Part shown: positions 16,782 through 25,046 of the stretch, in pieces
How positions within the stretch are numbered: position 1 is the stretch's first letter
Layout: each line of letters begins with the position of its first letter
Origin: Streptomyces cucumeris
Lineage (GTDB): Bacteria; Actinomycetota; Actinomycetes; Streptomycetales; Streptomycetaceae
DNA length: 64,000 nucleotides
Reading direction: 5' to 3'
Assembly (NCBI RefSeq): GCF_024295805.1
Contig: NZ_JANCLX010000030.1
Span: 9,380-73,379, forward strand
Program-made: the position numbers and the translations under genes
Notes under the pieces: model-generated
The model's database searches: none
Told to the model about the DNA's origin: nothing
What the model saw: only the letters and a program-made list of their open reading frames with translations

Positions 16782-17825
16782 TCAGGCGTTCTGCTGCTGC
16801 GGGTGCAGGTCGAGCGCGAAATGCGGGGCGAGCGCCCGGAGGAAGTCGGGGGCATCGAAGACCTCGCCGGCGGTGACGACGCCGACGGCCTTGGTGCGGC
16901 CGGTCAGGACGCGCTCGAGGGCCTCGGCGACGAGGGGTGCGGTGACGGCGTAGATGTCCTGGCCGGCGGCCGTGGCCCGGCGTTCGGCTCCGCCGGAGCG
17001 CACGACCACGTCGACGAGGAAGGTCTGGTCGGAGCGCCCGCTCTCGTCGGCGGCGGTCGGGGCCGGTGTGTGGGAATCCGCGATGTCGCGGACCGCCTCG
17101 GCGCTCATGTAGGTGGTCACCTCGGGGATGGACAGATGCTGGGGAACGGTGACGACGTCCGCCATCGTGAACTCCCCGATCACCTGCCGGGGGCCCATCG
17201 GTTCCGGGAAGGCCCACTCCAGGGTGGGCGCGGCGTCGGTGCGGCGCTCCCACTGTCCGCCGCTGTAGCGCAGGCGGTGGTCGCCGCGCCGCTCGCGGGA
17301 GACCGCGCCCGACAGCCGGGTGCCGGTGGTGGGGTGCCAGCTGCTGAGCCCGTAGACGATGTGGGCCTCGTCGGCCTCGGTCCAGTCGCCCATCGCCGCG
17401 GTGGCCAGCAGGTCGCCGAGGCCGCCGAAGAAGGCCATGGCCGGGACGATCACCGCGCCCGCCTCCCGGGCCCGCTCGCGGTAGTGGGCGAAGGTGTCGA
17501 GGTTGGCCTCGAGCTCGGCGGCCACGTCCAGGTAGGGGATGCCCGTGCGGAGCGCGGCCTCGATGACGGGGCCGGTGGTCGAGGCGAAGGGGCCGGCGCA
17601 GTTGATGACCGCCGCCGTGCCCGCCAGGGCCCGGTCCAGCGAAGCCGGGTCCTCGACCGATGCCACCCGGGCCTCCAGCCGGTGCTCGCGGGCCAGTTCC
17701 TCCAACGGCTGCGCGTTGCGCCCGGACAGCACCGGCACGAACCCACGCGCGGCAAGCTCCGCGACCACGAACCGCCCGGTGTGACCGTACGCGCCGAACA
17801 CCGCCACCAGCTGACCTGACCCCAT
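16782..17825 (-). CDS. saccharopine dehydrogenase-like NAD(P)-binding reductase
   Basis: A 347-residue protein with an N-terminal Rossmann fold (VAVFGAYGHTGRFVVAELAARG, residues ~6-26) and the saccharopine dehydrogenase/trans-acting enoyl reductase pattern: AAVINCAGPFASTTGPVIEAALRTGIPYLD followed by EANLDTF. Members reduce imine or enoyl intermediates; the actual substrate here is unknown. The ATG at 17825 follows GGAGAG by four bases. It is divergent from a GlxA-type AraC regulator, which probably controls it. Confidence 0.85.
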   Translation of the reverse strand: MGSGQLVAVFGAYGHTGRFVVAELAARGFVPVLSGRNAQPLEELAREHRLEARVASVEDPASLDRALAGTAAVINCAGPFASTTGPVIEAALRTGIPYLDVAAELEANLDTFAHYRERAREAGAVIVPAMAFFGGLGDLLATAAMGDWTEADEAHIVYGLSSWHPTTGTRLSGAVSRERRGDHRLRYSGGQWERRTDAAPTLEWAFPEPMGPRQVIGEFTMADVVTVPQHLSIPEVTTYMSAEAVRDIADSHTPAPTAADESGRSDQTFLVDVVVRSGGAERRATAAGQDIYAVTAPLVAEALERVLTGRTKAVGVVTAGEVFDAPDFLRALAPHFALDLHPQQQNA

Positions 17826-17918
17826 GACACTCTCCTGTGCACTCGAACGCCCGCCGCGATGTCGAGCCGCCGCGGTCTGACACCCACATCCTGTCCGTGC
17901 GGCGGCACCCCTCACGAG

Positions 17919-17932
17919 TGTCGGAAACGACA
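17919..17932. promoter_or_regulatory. short palindrome TGTCG-GAAA-CGACA
   Basis: A perfect inverted repeat with 5-base arms between the divergent reductase and AraC-type regulator genes. It is a possible operator. Short palindromes arise by chance in GC-rich DNA, so support is weak. Confidence 0.35.
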
Positions 17933-17952
17933 TGCCGCGTACAGTTTCGGAC

Positions 17953-18891
17953 ATGGCTGCTGTCGCCCTCGCCGTCACCGACGGCATGCTCCACTACGAA
18001 CTGTCCGTGGCCGTCGAGATCTTCGGATCCGACCTGACCCACATCGTGGATCCCTGGTACGACTTCACCCTCTGCGGAAGCGGTCCGGTACACGTCGGCC
18101 GTTTCCGTCTCGAACCCGACCACGGATTCGACCACCTCGCACAGGCGGACACGGTGATCGTCCCCGGCTGGGCCGACACCGACCGCGAACCGCCCGCCGA
18201 GCTGGTCGAGGCGGTACGTGCCGCCCATGAGGCCGGTGCCCGGGTGGCCTCGCTGTGCACGGGTGCCTTCGTCCTCGGCGCGGCGGGACTGCTCGACGGC
18301 AGGCGCGCCACCACGCACTGGGCCCACACCGATGAGCTGGCCCGGCGCCACCCGGCGGCCACCGTCGATCCGGACGTCCTCTACGTCGACAACGGCGACG
18401 TCCTCACCTCCGCGGGCAAGGCCGCCGCCATGGACCTGTGCCTGCACCTGGTCCGCCTCGACCACGGCTCGGCCGACGCCAACAAGATCGCCCGACGTCT
18501 GGTCATCCCACCCCATCGCGACGGCGGCCAGGCCCAGTTCATCGCCACCCCCCTCCCCGCCCCGGGCAGCAACCATCCGCTGGACGGGCTCTTCCCCTGG
18601 GCGCTGGAGCGGCTGGACCAACCGCTCACCGTGGAGGATCTGGCCCGCCAGGCCCGTATGAGCTCCCGCCACCTCGGCCGCCACTTCAAGCACCTCACCG
18701 GCACCACACCACTGCAATGGCTCCACGCCCAGCGCATCCGCCACGCCCAGGAGCTACTGGAGACCACCAACGCCACCGTGGACACCATTGCCGCCGCCAC
18801 GGGCATGGGCACCGCCACCACCCTGCGCCGCCACTTCCACCGCAGCGTCGGCGTCCCGCCCGATGCCTACCGCCGCACCTTCCGCCCCTGA
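17953..18891 (+). CDS. GlxA family transcriptional regulator (DJ-1/PfpI + AraC HTH)
   Basis: A 312-residue regulator. The N-terminal DJ-1/PfpI-like domain (residues 1-170) keeps the nucleophile-elbow region VASLCTGAFVLGAAGLLDGR. The C-terminal AraC domain carries two HTH motifs, LTVEDLARQARMSSRHLGRHF and VDTIAAATGMGTATTLRRHF, the latter followed by VGVPPDAYRRTF. The ATG at 17953 is chosen by family length; an ATG seven codons upstream is possible. It is divergent from the reductase, which is its likely target. Confidence 0.88.
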   Translation: MAAVALAVTDGMLHYELSVAVEIFGSDLTHIVDPWYDFTLCGSGPVHVGRFRLEPDHGFDHLAQADTVIVPGWADTDREPPAELVEAVRAAHEAGARVASLCTGAFVLGAAGLLDGRRATTHWAHTDELARRHPAATVDPDVLYVDNGDVLTSAGKAAAMDLCLHLVRLDHGSADANKIARRLVIPPHRDGGQAQFIATPLPAPGSNHPLDGLFPWALERLDQPLTVEDLARQARMSSRHLGRHFKHLTGTTPLQWLHAQRIRHAQELLETTNATVDTIAAATGMGTATTLRRHFHRSVGVPPDAYRRTFRP

Positions 18892-19249
18892 GGCGGCGGT
18901 AAATCCTAGAAAGAACCCCACTGTTCAAGCACCCCTCACATGTGTCGGCAACGTCCCGGGACACGCTGTCCGGAGTGTCCGCGGTGGCGGGCCCGCCAGG
19001 TGGCACGGCGATGCGGAATCCCGCGACACCGCAGGTCACGGCGGCGACGTTGCCGCGGATCGCGGTGGACGCGGGACGTCGTCACCCGGCGGGACGCGGT
19101 CGTGTGTACCTGATGAGCCGCTCCGGGTCACCGAGGCGAAGGCTGAACCGATGGGAATCAGTCACCATCATCCAGTTCGGCTCGCAGCTTGATGGCGAGG
19201 AATCGACCCTCCTGCGACACATGTCGCACGGCTGATTGGGGAATTCGCG
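18892..19249. other. 358-base region upstream of the pterin-type operon
   Basis: No gene is supported here. The region contains a TGGCGGGCCCGCCA palindrome near 18985 and, close to the next start, the palindrome at 19213-19228. It should hold the promoter of the downstream five-gene set, but no clear -35/-10 pair was identified. Confidence 0.5.
19213..19228. promoter_or_regulatory. operator candidate TGCGACA-CA-TGTCGCA
   Basis: A perfect 16-base inverted repeat ending 21 bases before the first gene of the QueD/FolE set. It lies close to where the promoter or ribosome-loading region must be. It may be a repressor site for the whole operon. Confidence 0.5.
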
Positions 19250-19621
19250 ATGACCGATGCACTGCCGGGTCGCGCCGTGAGGTCGTCGGTGTGGGTGGAG
19301 GAACGTCTGCCCGGCTACCACCGCTACCCGGCCGCACCGCCCGCGCGCTCTCATCTCGCCAGCCGGCATCGGCATGTCTTCCGTGTGCGCGCGGACGTCC
19401 TGGTCCGTCATGACGACCGCGATATCGAGTTCATGGATCTGGCGGAGGAGTTGCGGCAGTGGTGGGGCGCCGGGGAGCGGGAGTTGGGCTCGGCGTCATG
19501 CGAGGCCGTGGCGCGGGAGCTCGGCGACTACCTGATCGGCAAGGGACTGCCCGTGCTGGAGACCGCTGTGGCGGTGGTCGACGAGGGCGGAGCCAGGGTC
19601 ACCTGGAGCGTCGCCGACTGA
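19250..19621 (+). CDS. degenerate 6-pyruvoyl-tetrahydropterin synthase-like protein
   Basis: A 123-residue protein not previously known to me. Its middle shows a PTPS/QueD-like pattern: an H-x-H at residues 40-42 followed by a VFRVRADVLV strand, then DIEFMDLAEELRQWW in place of the usual acidic strand and helix, SCEAVARELGDYL resembling the PT-x-E-x-hA helix, and a final VAVVDEGGARVTWSV strand. The catalytic cysteine-plus-LHGH motif of active enzymes is absent. It precedes a full QueD gene, so it may be a partner subunit or a decayed duplicate. GGGGAATT is a modest ribosome site. The homology is inferred by eye. Confidence 0.6.
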   Translation: MTDALPGRAVRSSVWVEERLPGYHRYPAAPPARSHLASRHRHVFRVRADVLVRHDDRDIEFMDLAEELRQWWGAGERELGSASCEAVARELGDYLIGKGLPVLETAVAVVDEGGARVTWSVAD

Positions 19622-19744
19622 GTCGCGGTGCCTGCGCGACGGGTCGAGTACAGGTGGGCTCCCGTCGGCGTCGGTCCCGATGCACGTGCGCACCCCCACC
19701 ACATCGCGGCCTCTCCGGCCGACTGACACCGTACGGAGGTGCGC

Positions 19745-20221
19745 ATGACGCACTCGGTAACCGTTCGCCACAACTTCGAGACAGCTCATCGACTGCCCCA
19801 TCTCGGCGGTAAGTGCACGAACCTCCACGGTCATTCCTGGTGGTGTGAGGTCACGGTGTCCGCACCGCGGACCGACCGCGGCACCGTGGCCGAGTTCGGC
19901 GACTTCAAAGCCGGGATCAGGACGTGGATCGACACATGGCTCGACCACGGCACCATGCTGGGTGCCGCTGACCCCCTCGTCGGCGCACTCGGCGAGGAGA
20001 AGTGCAAGATCTTCCGGTTCGGAGCGCAGGACGATCCCACCGATGCCGAGAAGCTGGCGGCGGATCTGACAGCTCCCACCGTGGAGAACGTTGCCGAGCT
20101 GGTGTTCCGCGTGGCCCGGGCAACCCTGGAATCGATCTCCCATGCCAGCGGTGCGTCGATCACCCAGGTCAAGGTGTCCGAAACACACGTCAATGCCGCG
20201 TCCTACCGACCCGTTCCGTAG
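19745..20221 (+). CDS. 6-carboxytetrahydropterin synthase / PTPS family (QueD-like)
   Basis: A 158-residue T-fold enzyme acting on dihydroneopterin triphosphate to give 6-carboxy- or 6-pyruvoyl-tetrahydropterin. FETAHRLPHL supplies H15, and KCTNLHGHSW supplies the catalytic C24 and the zinc ligands H28 and H30. VAEFGDFKAGIRTWID, an LDH motif and PTVENVAELVFR follow, and VSETHVNAASYRP gives the substrate-anchoring glutamate. A ~25-residue charged insertion (residues ~85-110, IFRFGAQDDPTDAEK) is longer than in E. coli QueD. GGAGG lies five bases before the ATG. It is followed by FolE, the enzyme making its substrate, which supports the assignment. It is probably not for queuosine, since no QueE/QueC/QueF is present here. 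Confidence 0.88.
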   Translation: MTHSVTVRHNFETAHRLPHLGGKCTNLHGHSWWCEVTVSAPRTDRGTVAEFGDFKAGIRTWIDTWLDHGTMLGAADPLVGALGEEKCKIFRFGAQDDPTDAEKLAADLTAPTVENVAELVFRVARATLESISHASGASITQVKVSETHVNAASYRPVP

Positions 20222-20270
20222 GACGCGTAGGACGCGGCATGGACTTCGCATTCCATCCGAGGAGGGCACG

Positions 20271-20918
20271 ATGACATCAGTCGCCAACGACCCAGTGGTG
20301 CAACTGGGTGCGGAGAGCGGGCTGTCGAACGGTATCGACGACGGGAACCGGCAGATCGAGACGCTCGTGCGTGAGCTGATCGGCTTGATCGGTGAGGATG
20401 TGGAACGGGAGGGTCTGAGAAAGACTCCTGAGCGGGTGCGCAAGGCGATGCAGTTCCTCACGGAGGGGTACGGCGTCAAGGTCTCCGACGTCATCGGGGA
20501 CGCGATATTCGAGGAGGACACCCACAATCTGGTGGTCGTCCGCGACATCGAGTTCTACTCGCAGTGCGAGCACCACATGCTGCCGTTCTTCGGCCGCGCA
20601 CACATCGCCTACCTCCCCACCGGAAGGGTTGTCGGGCTCTCCAAACTCCCGCGGCTGGTCGACATGTTCGCCCATCGCCTCCAGGTCCAGGAGCGCCTCA
20701 CCGAACAGATCGCGGACGCGCTCGACGTGGCCCTCGCCCCGGCCGGTGTCGGAGTCGTCGTGGTCGCATCCCATATGTGCATGATGATGCGGGGTGTGGA
20801 GAAGCAGTGCTCGTCGACCTACACCTCCTCCTTCCGCGGGCTGCTGGAGACCGGCCCCGCACGCTCGGAATTCCTGCACCTGGTCGCTCCGGCCGGCGCG
20901 CGATATGAGCGGAGTTGA
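20271..20918 (+). CDS. folE: GTP cyclohydrolase I
   Basis: A 215-residue FolE (type IA) converting GTP to 7,8-dihydroneopterin triphosphate. Zinc ligands are present: C99 and H102 in QCEHHMLPF and C170 in SHMCMMMRG. Further conserved parts are LRKTPERVRKAM, GLSKLPRLVDMFAHRLQVQERLT and the C-terminal TSSFRGLLE. A strong GAGGAGG precedes the ATG by five bases. The gene lies between the QueD-like gene and a deaminase, the deaminase starting two bases after its stop. A primary-metabolism folate copy would normally sit in a fol operon, so this is probably a pathway-dedicated paralogue. Confidence 0.93.
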   Translation: MTSVANDPVVQLGAESGLSNGIDDGNRQIETLVRELIGLIGEDVEREGLRKTPERVRKAMQFLTEGYGVKVSDVIGDAIFEEDTHNLVVVRDIEFYSQCEHHMLPFFGRAHIAYLPTGRVVGLSKLPRLVDMFAHRLQVQERLTEQIADALDVALAPAGVGVVVVASHMCMMMRGVEKQCSSTYTSSFRGLLETGPARSEFLHLVAPAGARYERS

Positions 20919-20919
20919 G

Positions 20920-21393
20920 ATGTCGTATTCCGATGAGGACACCAGCCTCATGCGCATCGCGCTCGATCAGGCACACAGCGCCATCCGGGCCGACCAGTTG
21001 CCTTTCGGGGCCTGCGTCGTCGTGGCGGGGCAGGTCATCTCCGCCGCACACAACACGGTGTTCGCCGATCAGGACGTCACACGGCACGCCGAAGTCAACG
21101 CGCTCCGGGAAGCCTGCCGGGCGCTCGACCGGATCGACCTGGCCGGCGCGACGGTCTTCACCTCCTGTGAACCGTGCCCGATGTGTCTGGCCGCGTGCTT
21201 CTGGGCCGGTGTATCCCGGATCGTGTATGCGGCACGGGTGGCCGACGCCCAAGCCTGCGGCATCCGCCAATTGGCCAACGCCCCGGAGCATCTGACCGCA
21301 CTCGCCGAAGCGGGGATCGAGATCATCGGCGATGTCCTGCGGGAAGAGGGACGGGCTGTCTTCGCCGGACTGGAGACCGTTCCCGTCTGCTGA
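20920..21393 (+). CDS. CDA-fold nucleoside/base deaminase, guanine-deaminase-like
   Basis: A 157-residue zinc hydrolase of the cytidine deaminase-like superfamily. HAE at residues 56-58 gives a zinc ligand and the proton-shuttling glutamate; SCEPCPMC gives C86 and C89. The segments LPFGACVVVAGQVI and ACFWAGVSRIVYAARVADAQACG resemble bacterial guanine deaminase more than tRNA adenosine deaminase. The ATG is one base after the folE stop with GGAG five bases upstream, so translation is coupled. In this setting a pterin- or deazapurine-type substrate is plausible (amino to oxo conversion). This is inferred from context. Confidence 0.87.
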   Translation: MSYSDEDTSLMRIALDQAHSAIRADQLPFGACVVVAGQVISAAHNTVFADQDVTRHAEVNALREACRALDRIDLAGATVFTSCEPCPMCLAACFWAGVSRIVYAARVADAQACGIRQLANAPEHLTALAEAGIEIIGDVLREEGRAVFAGLETVPVC

Positions 21394-21468
21394 TGTCCGG
21401 ACCAGGCAGGAACGGTGACGCAAGAACACCCACGCGCATGCTGACATGCTGAGGAGATCCCGCGCGCT

Positions 21469-22896
21469 ATGAGCAGCACACTCCTTCCCCCGGACAGCCG
21501 CGGCCGGGAACTGTGGTGCGGCGAAGCCGGCTACGAGACCGCTCGGCGCGACGCGGTGTGGAACGCCCGAAAGCCCGACCGTGGCCCGGACCTCATCGTG
21601 CAGGCCGCATCGGAGCAGGATGTCAGCGCGGCGATGGACTACGCCCGCGGCCGGGGAATGAAGGTCGCGGTCCGGGCAGGTGGCCACAGTCTGTGGGGCT
21701 CGGCCTTGCGGGAGGGCGGGCTGCTCATCGACCTCTCCCGGATGCGTGAGGTCTCGATCGACCCGCGACAGCGCACGGCCACCCTGGAGCCCGGCGTCAC
21801 GGCGCTGGACCTCGCCACGGCGCTGGCCGAGCACGGGCTGGCCTTTCCCGTGGGGCACTGCGCCACTGTGGCCCTCGGCGGGTATCTGCTCGCGGGCGGG
21901 CTGGGATGGAATCTCGGCACCTGGGGCCCCGCCTGTTCCAGTCTGGAATCACTGGAACTCGTCACCTCTGCAGGTGAGGTGGTCACTGCTGATGCCCACC
22001 ACAACGCCGATCTGTTCTGGGCGGCCCGGGGGGCGGGAACCGGCTTCTTCGGTGTCGCGACCCGGTTCACGGTGCGGCTGTATCCCGCACCACCGGCCAT
22101 CCGGACCAGTTCCACGGTCCATCCACTGACAGCGGCCCCGGCTGTGGGTGCCTGGCTCGACCGGGTCGCACCGGTCCTCCCGGACTCGGTGGAGCTACGG
22201 GTGCTGATACGCGCGAACGCCCCGGCCACCGGCTCCCTCGGCGGGACCGGCAGCCTCGAGGTCGGCGCCATCGCGTTCGGCGACTCGGCCGGCGAGGCCG
22301 ACGGCTCACTCCACCAGGTCTTCCATCAGCTCATGGCCGAGACCGGGGCGGCCAGGGCCCCCAGCGCGACGACCACACTGCCCGGACTGCTCGACGCGAG
22401 TCCGCCACTCCTGCCGGACGGCCGACGCTACAGCGGAGACGCGCTGTGGTCCGACGCACCCGTAGGGGATCTCCTCCACCACATCGCCCGGGCGGCAGCC
22501 GACGCGCCATCCGATGAGTCGGTCATCCTCGTCTGCCCCTCGCCACCGTCCCTCCACGGCGGTCGCCTGCCCGACGCCGCCTTCTCGATGGCCGGGAAGA
22601 CTCTGGTCCTGCCGTATGCGATCTGGGCCGACGAGACCGCCGACCAGCGGAACCGAGAGTGGCTGAGCGCCCTCACCACCACCCTCGGACCCCTCGCCCA
22701 CGGCCACTACGTGGGTGAGGCCGATCTCGATCGCGACCCGTCGCGCAGTGTCCGCTCCTTCGCGTCGGCGAACTGGGAGAGGCTGCAAGCCCTGCGGGCC
22801 GTACACGACCCGCAGGGCATCTTCCACTCGTTCCCCGGATCGGACGGGCAGCCCCGGCAACGACCGGCCAACATCCCGTCATCATGGGAGACTTGA
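21469..22896 (+). CDS. FAD-linked oxidoreductase, berberine-bridge type with bicovalent flavin residues
   Basis: A 475-residue PCMH-type flavoprotein oxidase. Two covalent FAD attachment residues are visible: H73 in VRAGGHSLWG and C131 in GHCATVALGG, the pattern of bicovalent BBE-like oxidases that handle bulky, low-reactivity substrates. The substrate domain follows, and a C-terminal BBE motif ends NWERLQALRAVHDPQGIFHSF. There is no signal peptide, so it acts in the cytoplasm. GAGGAG lies 13 bases before the ATG. It follows the deaminase after 75 bases on the same strand and is the natural last step (oxidation or aromatisation) of the small pathway. Confidence 0.9.
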   Translation: MSSTLLPPDSRGRELWCGEAGYETARRDAVWNARKPDRGPDLIVQAASEQDVSAAMDYARGRGMKVAVRAGGHSLWGSALREGGLLIDLSRMREVSIDPRQRTATLEPGVTALDLATALAEHGLAFPVGHCATVALGGYLLAGGLGWNLGTWGPACSSLESLELVTSAGEVVTADAHHNADLFWAARGAGTGFFGVATRFTVRLYPAPPAIRTSSTVHPLTAAPAVGAWLDRVAPVLPDSVELRVLIRANAPATGSLGGTGSLEVGAIAFGDSAGEADGSLHQVFHQLMAETGAARAPSATTTLPGLLDASPPLLPDGRRYSGDALWSDAPVGDLLHHIARAAADAPSDESVILVCPSPPSLHGGRLPDAAFSMAGKTLVLPYAIWADETADQRNREWLSALTTTLGPLAHGHYVGEADLDRDPSRSVRSFASANWERLQALRAVHDPQGIFHSFPGSDGQPRQRPANIPSSWET

Positions 22897-22897
22897 G

Positions 22898-22932
22898 GCA
22901 CGACAAGCCCCGACATATACGTCCAGTCGTGC
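22898..22932. terminator. possible hairpin after the oxidase gene
   Basis: GCACGAC (22898-22904) and GTCGTGC (22926-22932) form a 7-base stem around a 21-base loop just after the oxidase stop. The long loop makes it a weak terminator candidate. It would separate the five-gene set from the PAP2 gene. Confidence 0.35.
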
Positions 22933-22980
22933 GTGGTCTTCAAGAGGGCCTGGAGCAGGGGAACAGGAAGGCGCTGATGT

Positions 22981-23706
22981 ATGGCTGCCCACCGGTCGGC
23001 TGAGAAGCCGCACCCTCATCCGGAACACCGACAGCCGACCGGGGGCGGCAGGCCGTCGGGGTCCGCCGGCCTGGCCCCGGCGCCGCGTGCGTGGCTCGGG
23101 ATGATCGCGGCTCTGGCCGCGCTGGTGGTCGTCGTGCTCGGGGTGCTGTTCGCCGGGCAGAGCGAGCCCGGCACGGTGGACCGGTGGATCGTCGAGCCGA
23201 CGGCGGACAGTGTGCGCGGGCCGTGGCGGAACGTCGCGCTGGCGATGGACTTCTGGGGGGAGCCCGCCGGGGCGGCGATGCTGGTGCCGGCCGCCGTGGC
23301 GGGCTGTCTGCTGCTGCGGCGTCCTCGCGCGGCGGTGTTCATCGTCGGCGCCGTCGGGATGGCCGTGGGGGCGACCACACTGCTCAAGCATCTGATGGGG
23401 CGCACCATCCACGGCGACGACAACCTGTCCTACCCGAGCGGGCACACCGCCTTCCTCACCGCGCTCGCCCTCGCGGTGGCGCTGCTCGCCACCGGCCGGT
23501 TCGGCCTCGGCAGGGTGGCCGGCACATCACTGGTGCTCGCCGTCGCGCTGGTGGCCGGTGCCGCGATGGGATGGGCGCAGGTCGCCCTGGGGGCGCACTA
23601 CCCGACCGACGTCCTCGGCGGCTGGTGCACCGCGCTGGCGGTGGTACCGGCCACCGCGTGGGTGGTCGACCGGGTCGCCGACGACGTTCGGTGGGAGGGC
23701 CGCTGA
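22981..23706 (+). CDS. PAP2 superfamily membrane phosphatase
   Basis: A 241-residue integral membrane phosphatase of the phosphatidate phosphatase type 2 family, with about five to six membrane segments after a hydrophilic 35-residue N-terminus. The signature is KHLMGRT (K136, R141), then LSYPSGHTAF (H155), then AHYPTDVLGG. The proline of the usual K-x6-RP motif is replaced. Possible substrates are lipid or undecaprenyl pyrophosphates, which would suit the converging polysaccharide cluster. It is convergent with that cluster and only seven bases from its last stop. Its start ATG has GGAAGG nine bases upstream. Confidence 0.87.
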   Translation: MAAHRSAEKPHPHPEHRQPTGGGRPSGSAGLAPAPRAWLGMIAALAALVVVVLGVLFAGQSEPGTVDRWIVEPTADSVRGPWRNVALAMDFWGEPAGAAMLVPAAVAGCLLLRRPRAAVFIVGAVGMAVGATTLLKHLMGRTIHGDDNLSYPSGHTAFLTALALAVALLATGRFGLGRVAGTSLVLAVALVAGAAMGWAQVALGAHYPTDVLGGWCTALAVVPATAWVVDRVADDVRWEGR

Positions 23707-23713
23707 CATCGCC

Positions 23714-25045
23714 TCAGGCCAGTCGGCGGAAGACCGGCCTCACCGGCCGTCCGCCCAGCCACGGCGTGGGGTCGGCGGCGTCCAGCGCCTTCCGGTACAC
23801 CGCACACGCTTGGGCCACCACATCGACGGTGTGGTCGATGTCGGCGTCGTCGAGCGCGCTGCTCACCACGAACGACGGGGCCAGCACCCCGCCCGCGAGG
23901 AGTTGTCGCAGGAACAGGGTGCGGTAGTGCTGTGACGGCTGCCGGTTCTCGTCGAGGGTGGCGAAGACCAGGTTGCTGGCCCGGCCCCGGACGACGATGT
24001 GGTCGCCGACGCCCATACTGGCCGCGGCGTCGCGCACACCGGCCGCCAGCCGTTCGCCGAGGGTGTGCAGCCGCGCGGTGATGCCCTCCTCGGCATACGT
24101 GGTCTGCACGGCCATCGCGGCGGCCAGCGAGTGCGTTTCCGCGCCGTGCGTGGTGGACAGCAGGAACACCCGCTCGCCGGAGTGGCGCAGCCCGCCCCGC
24201 TCCATCAGATCGCGCCGTCCGGCCAGCGCGGAGACGGCGAATCCGTTGCCCAGCGCCTTGCCGAACGTGGAGAGGTCGGGGACGGCGCCGTACAGGCCCT
24301 GCGCGCCCGCCTCGGACCAGCGGAAGCCGGTGATCATCTCATCGAAGATCAGTACGCACCCGTGCCGGTCGGCCAGCTCACGCAGGCCCGCGAGATACCC
24401 GGGCGGCGGCTCGGTGTGGGTGGCGGGTTCGAGGATCAGGCAGGCGATCTCCCCGGCGTACCGGGTGAGCAGTTCCTCCGTGGCGGTCAGGTCCCCGTAG
24501 GGGAACGTCACGGTGAGTTCGCCGGTCGCCGCCGGAATGCCCGCGGACATCGGCGTGGTGCCGATGAACCAGTCGTCGACGGAGAAGAACGGATGGTCGG
24601 CGCAGAGGGCCACCCGCGGGCGCCCGGTGGCGGCGCGGGCGAGGCGCACCGCGGCGGTGGTGGCGTCGGAGCCGTTCTTCGCGAACTTCACCATCTCGGC
24701 GGTCGGCACCGTGGCCAGGAAACGTTCCGCGGCCTCGACCTCCATGATGGACGGCCGGACGAAGTTGCTGCCGCGGTCGAGTTCCCGCCGCACCGCCTCG
24801 GTCACGCGTGGGTGGGCGTGGCCGAGGCTGACCGACCGCAGGCCGGAGCCGTACTCGATATAGCGGTTGCCGTCGATGTCCCACACATGAGCGCCGCGGC
24901 CGTGGCTGATGACGGGGGCGAGGTTCTCCGGGTACTGGTCGTCGCCCTTGGCGTAGGTGTGCGCGCCCCCGGGGATCAGGGCGTGCAGCCGCTCGTTGGC
25001 CGCCTTCGACCGGGGCAGCCCGAACTCTTCGGTGTCCACGCTCAC
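23714..25045 (-). CDS. class III aminotransferase, glutamate-1-semialdehyde aminomutase-like
   Basis: A 443-residue PLP enzyme, last gene of the polysaccharide operon. GSAM-type features are clear: an IPGGAHTYAKG opening, FAKNGSDATTAAVRLARAATGR, FDEMITGFRW and the PLP lysine in LSTFGKALGNGFAVSALAG. In sugar clusters such paralogues transaminate a keto-sugar or supply an amino-acid-like substituent, and are not for tetrapyrroles. A GTG start lies one base after the stop of the RmlC-like gene. It is convergent with PAP2. The product is inferred from context. Confidence 0.85.
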   Translation of the reverse strand: MSVDTEEFGLPRSKAANERLHALIPGGAHTYAKGDDQYPENLAPVISHGRGAHVWDIDGNRYIEYGSGLRSVSLGHAHPRVTEAVRRELDRGSNFVRPSIMEVEAAERFLATVPTAEMVKFAKNGSDATTAAVRLARAATGRPRVALCADHPFFSVDDWFIGTTPMSAGIPAATGELTVTFPYGDLTATEELLTRYAGEIACLILEPATHTEPPPGYLAGLRELADRHGCVLIFDEMITGFRWSEAGAQGLYGAVPDLSTFGKALGNGFAVSALAGRRDLMERGGLRHSGERVFLLSTTHGAETHSLAAAMAVQTTYAEEGITARLHTLGERLAAGVRDAAASMGVGDHIVVRGRASNLVFATLDENRQPSQHYRTLFLRQLLAGGVLAPSFVVSSALDDADIDHTVDVVAQACAVYRKALDAADPTPWLGGRPVRPVFRRLA

Positions 25046-25046
25046 G

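Noticed and set aside
18869..18899. CCGCCGC…GCGGCGG pairing around the GlxA-type regulator stop
   Set aside because: Only seven GC-only pairs with a long loop within coding sequence; expected by chance at this GC content.
19250..21393. Standard folate or queuosine operon
   Set aside because: FolP, FolB, FolK, QueE, QueC, QueF and Tgt are all absent beside these genes, while a deaminase and a BBE oxidase are present.
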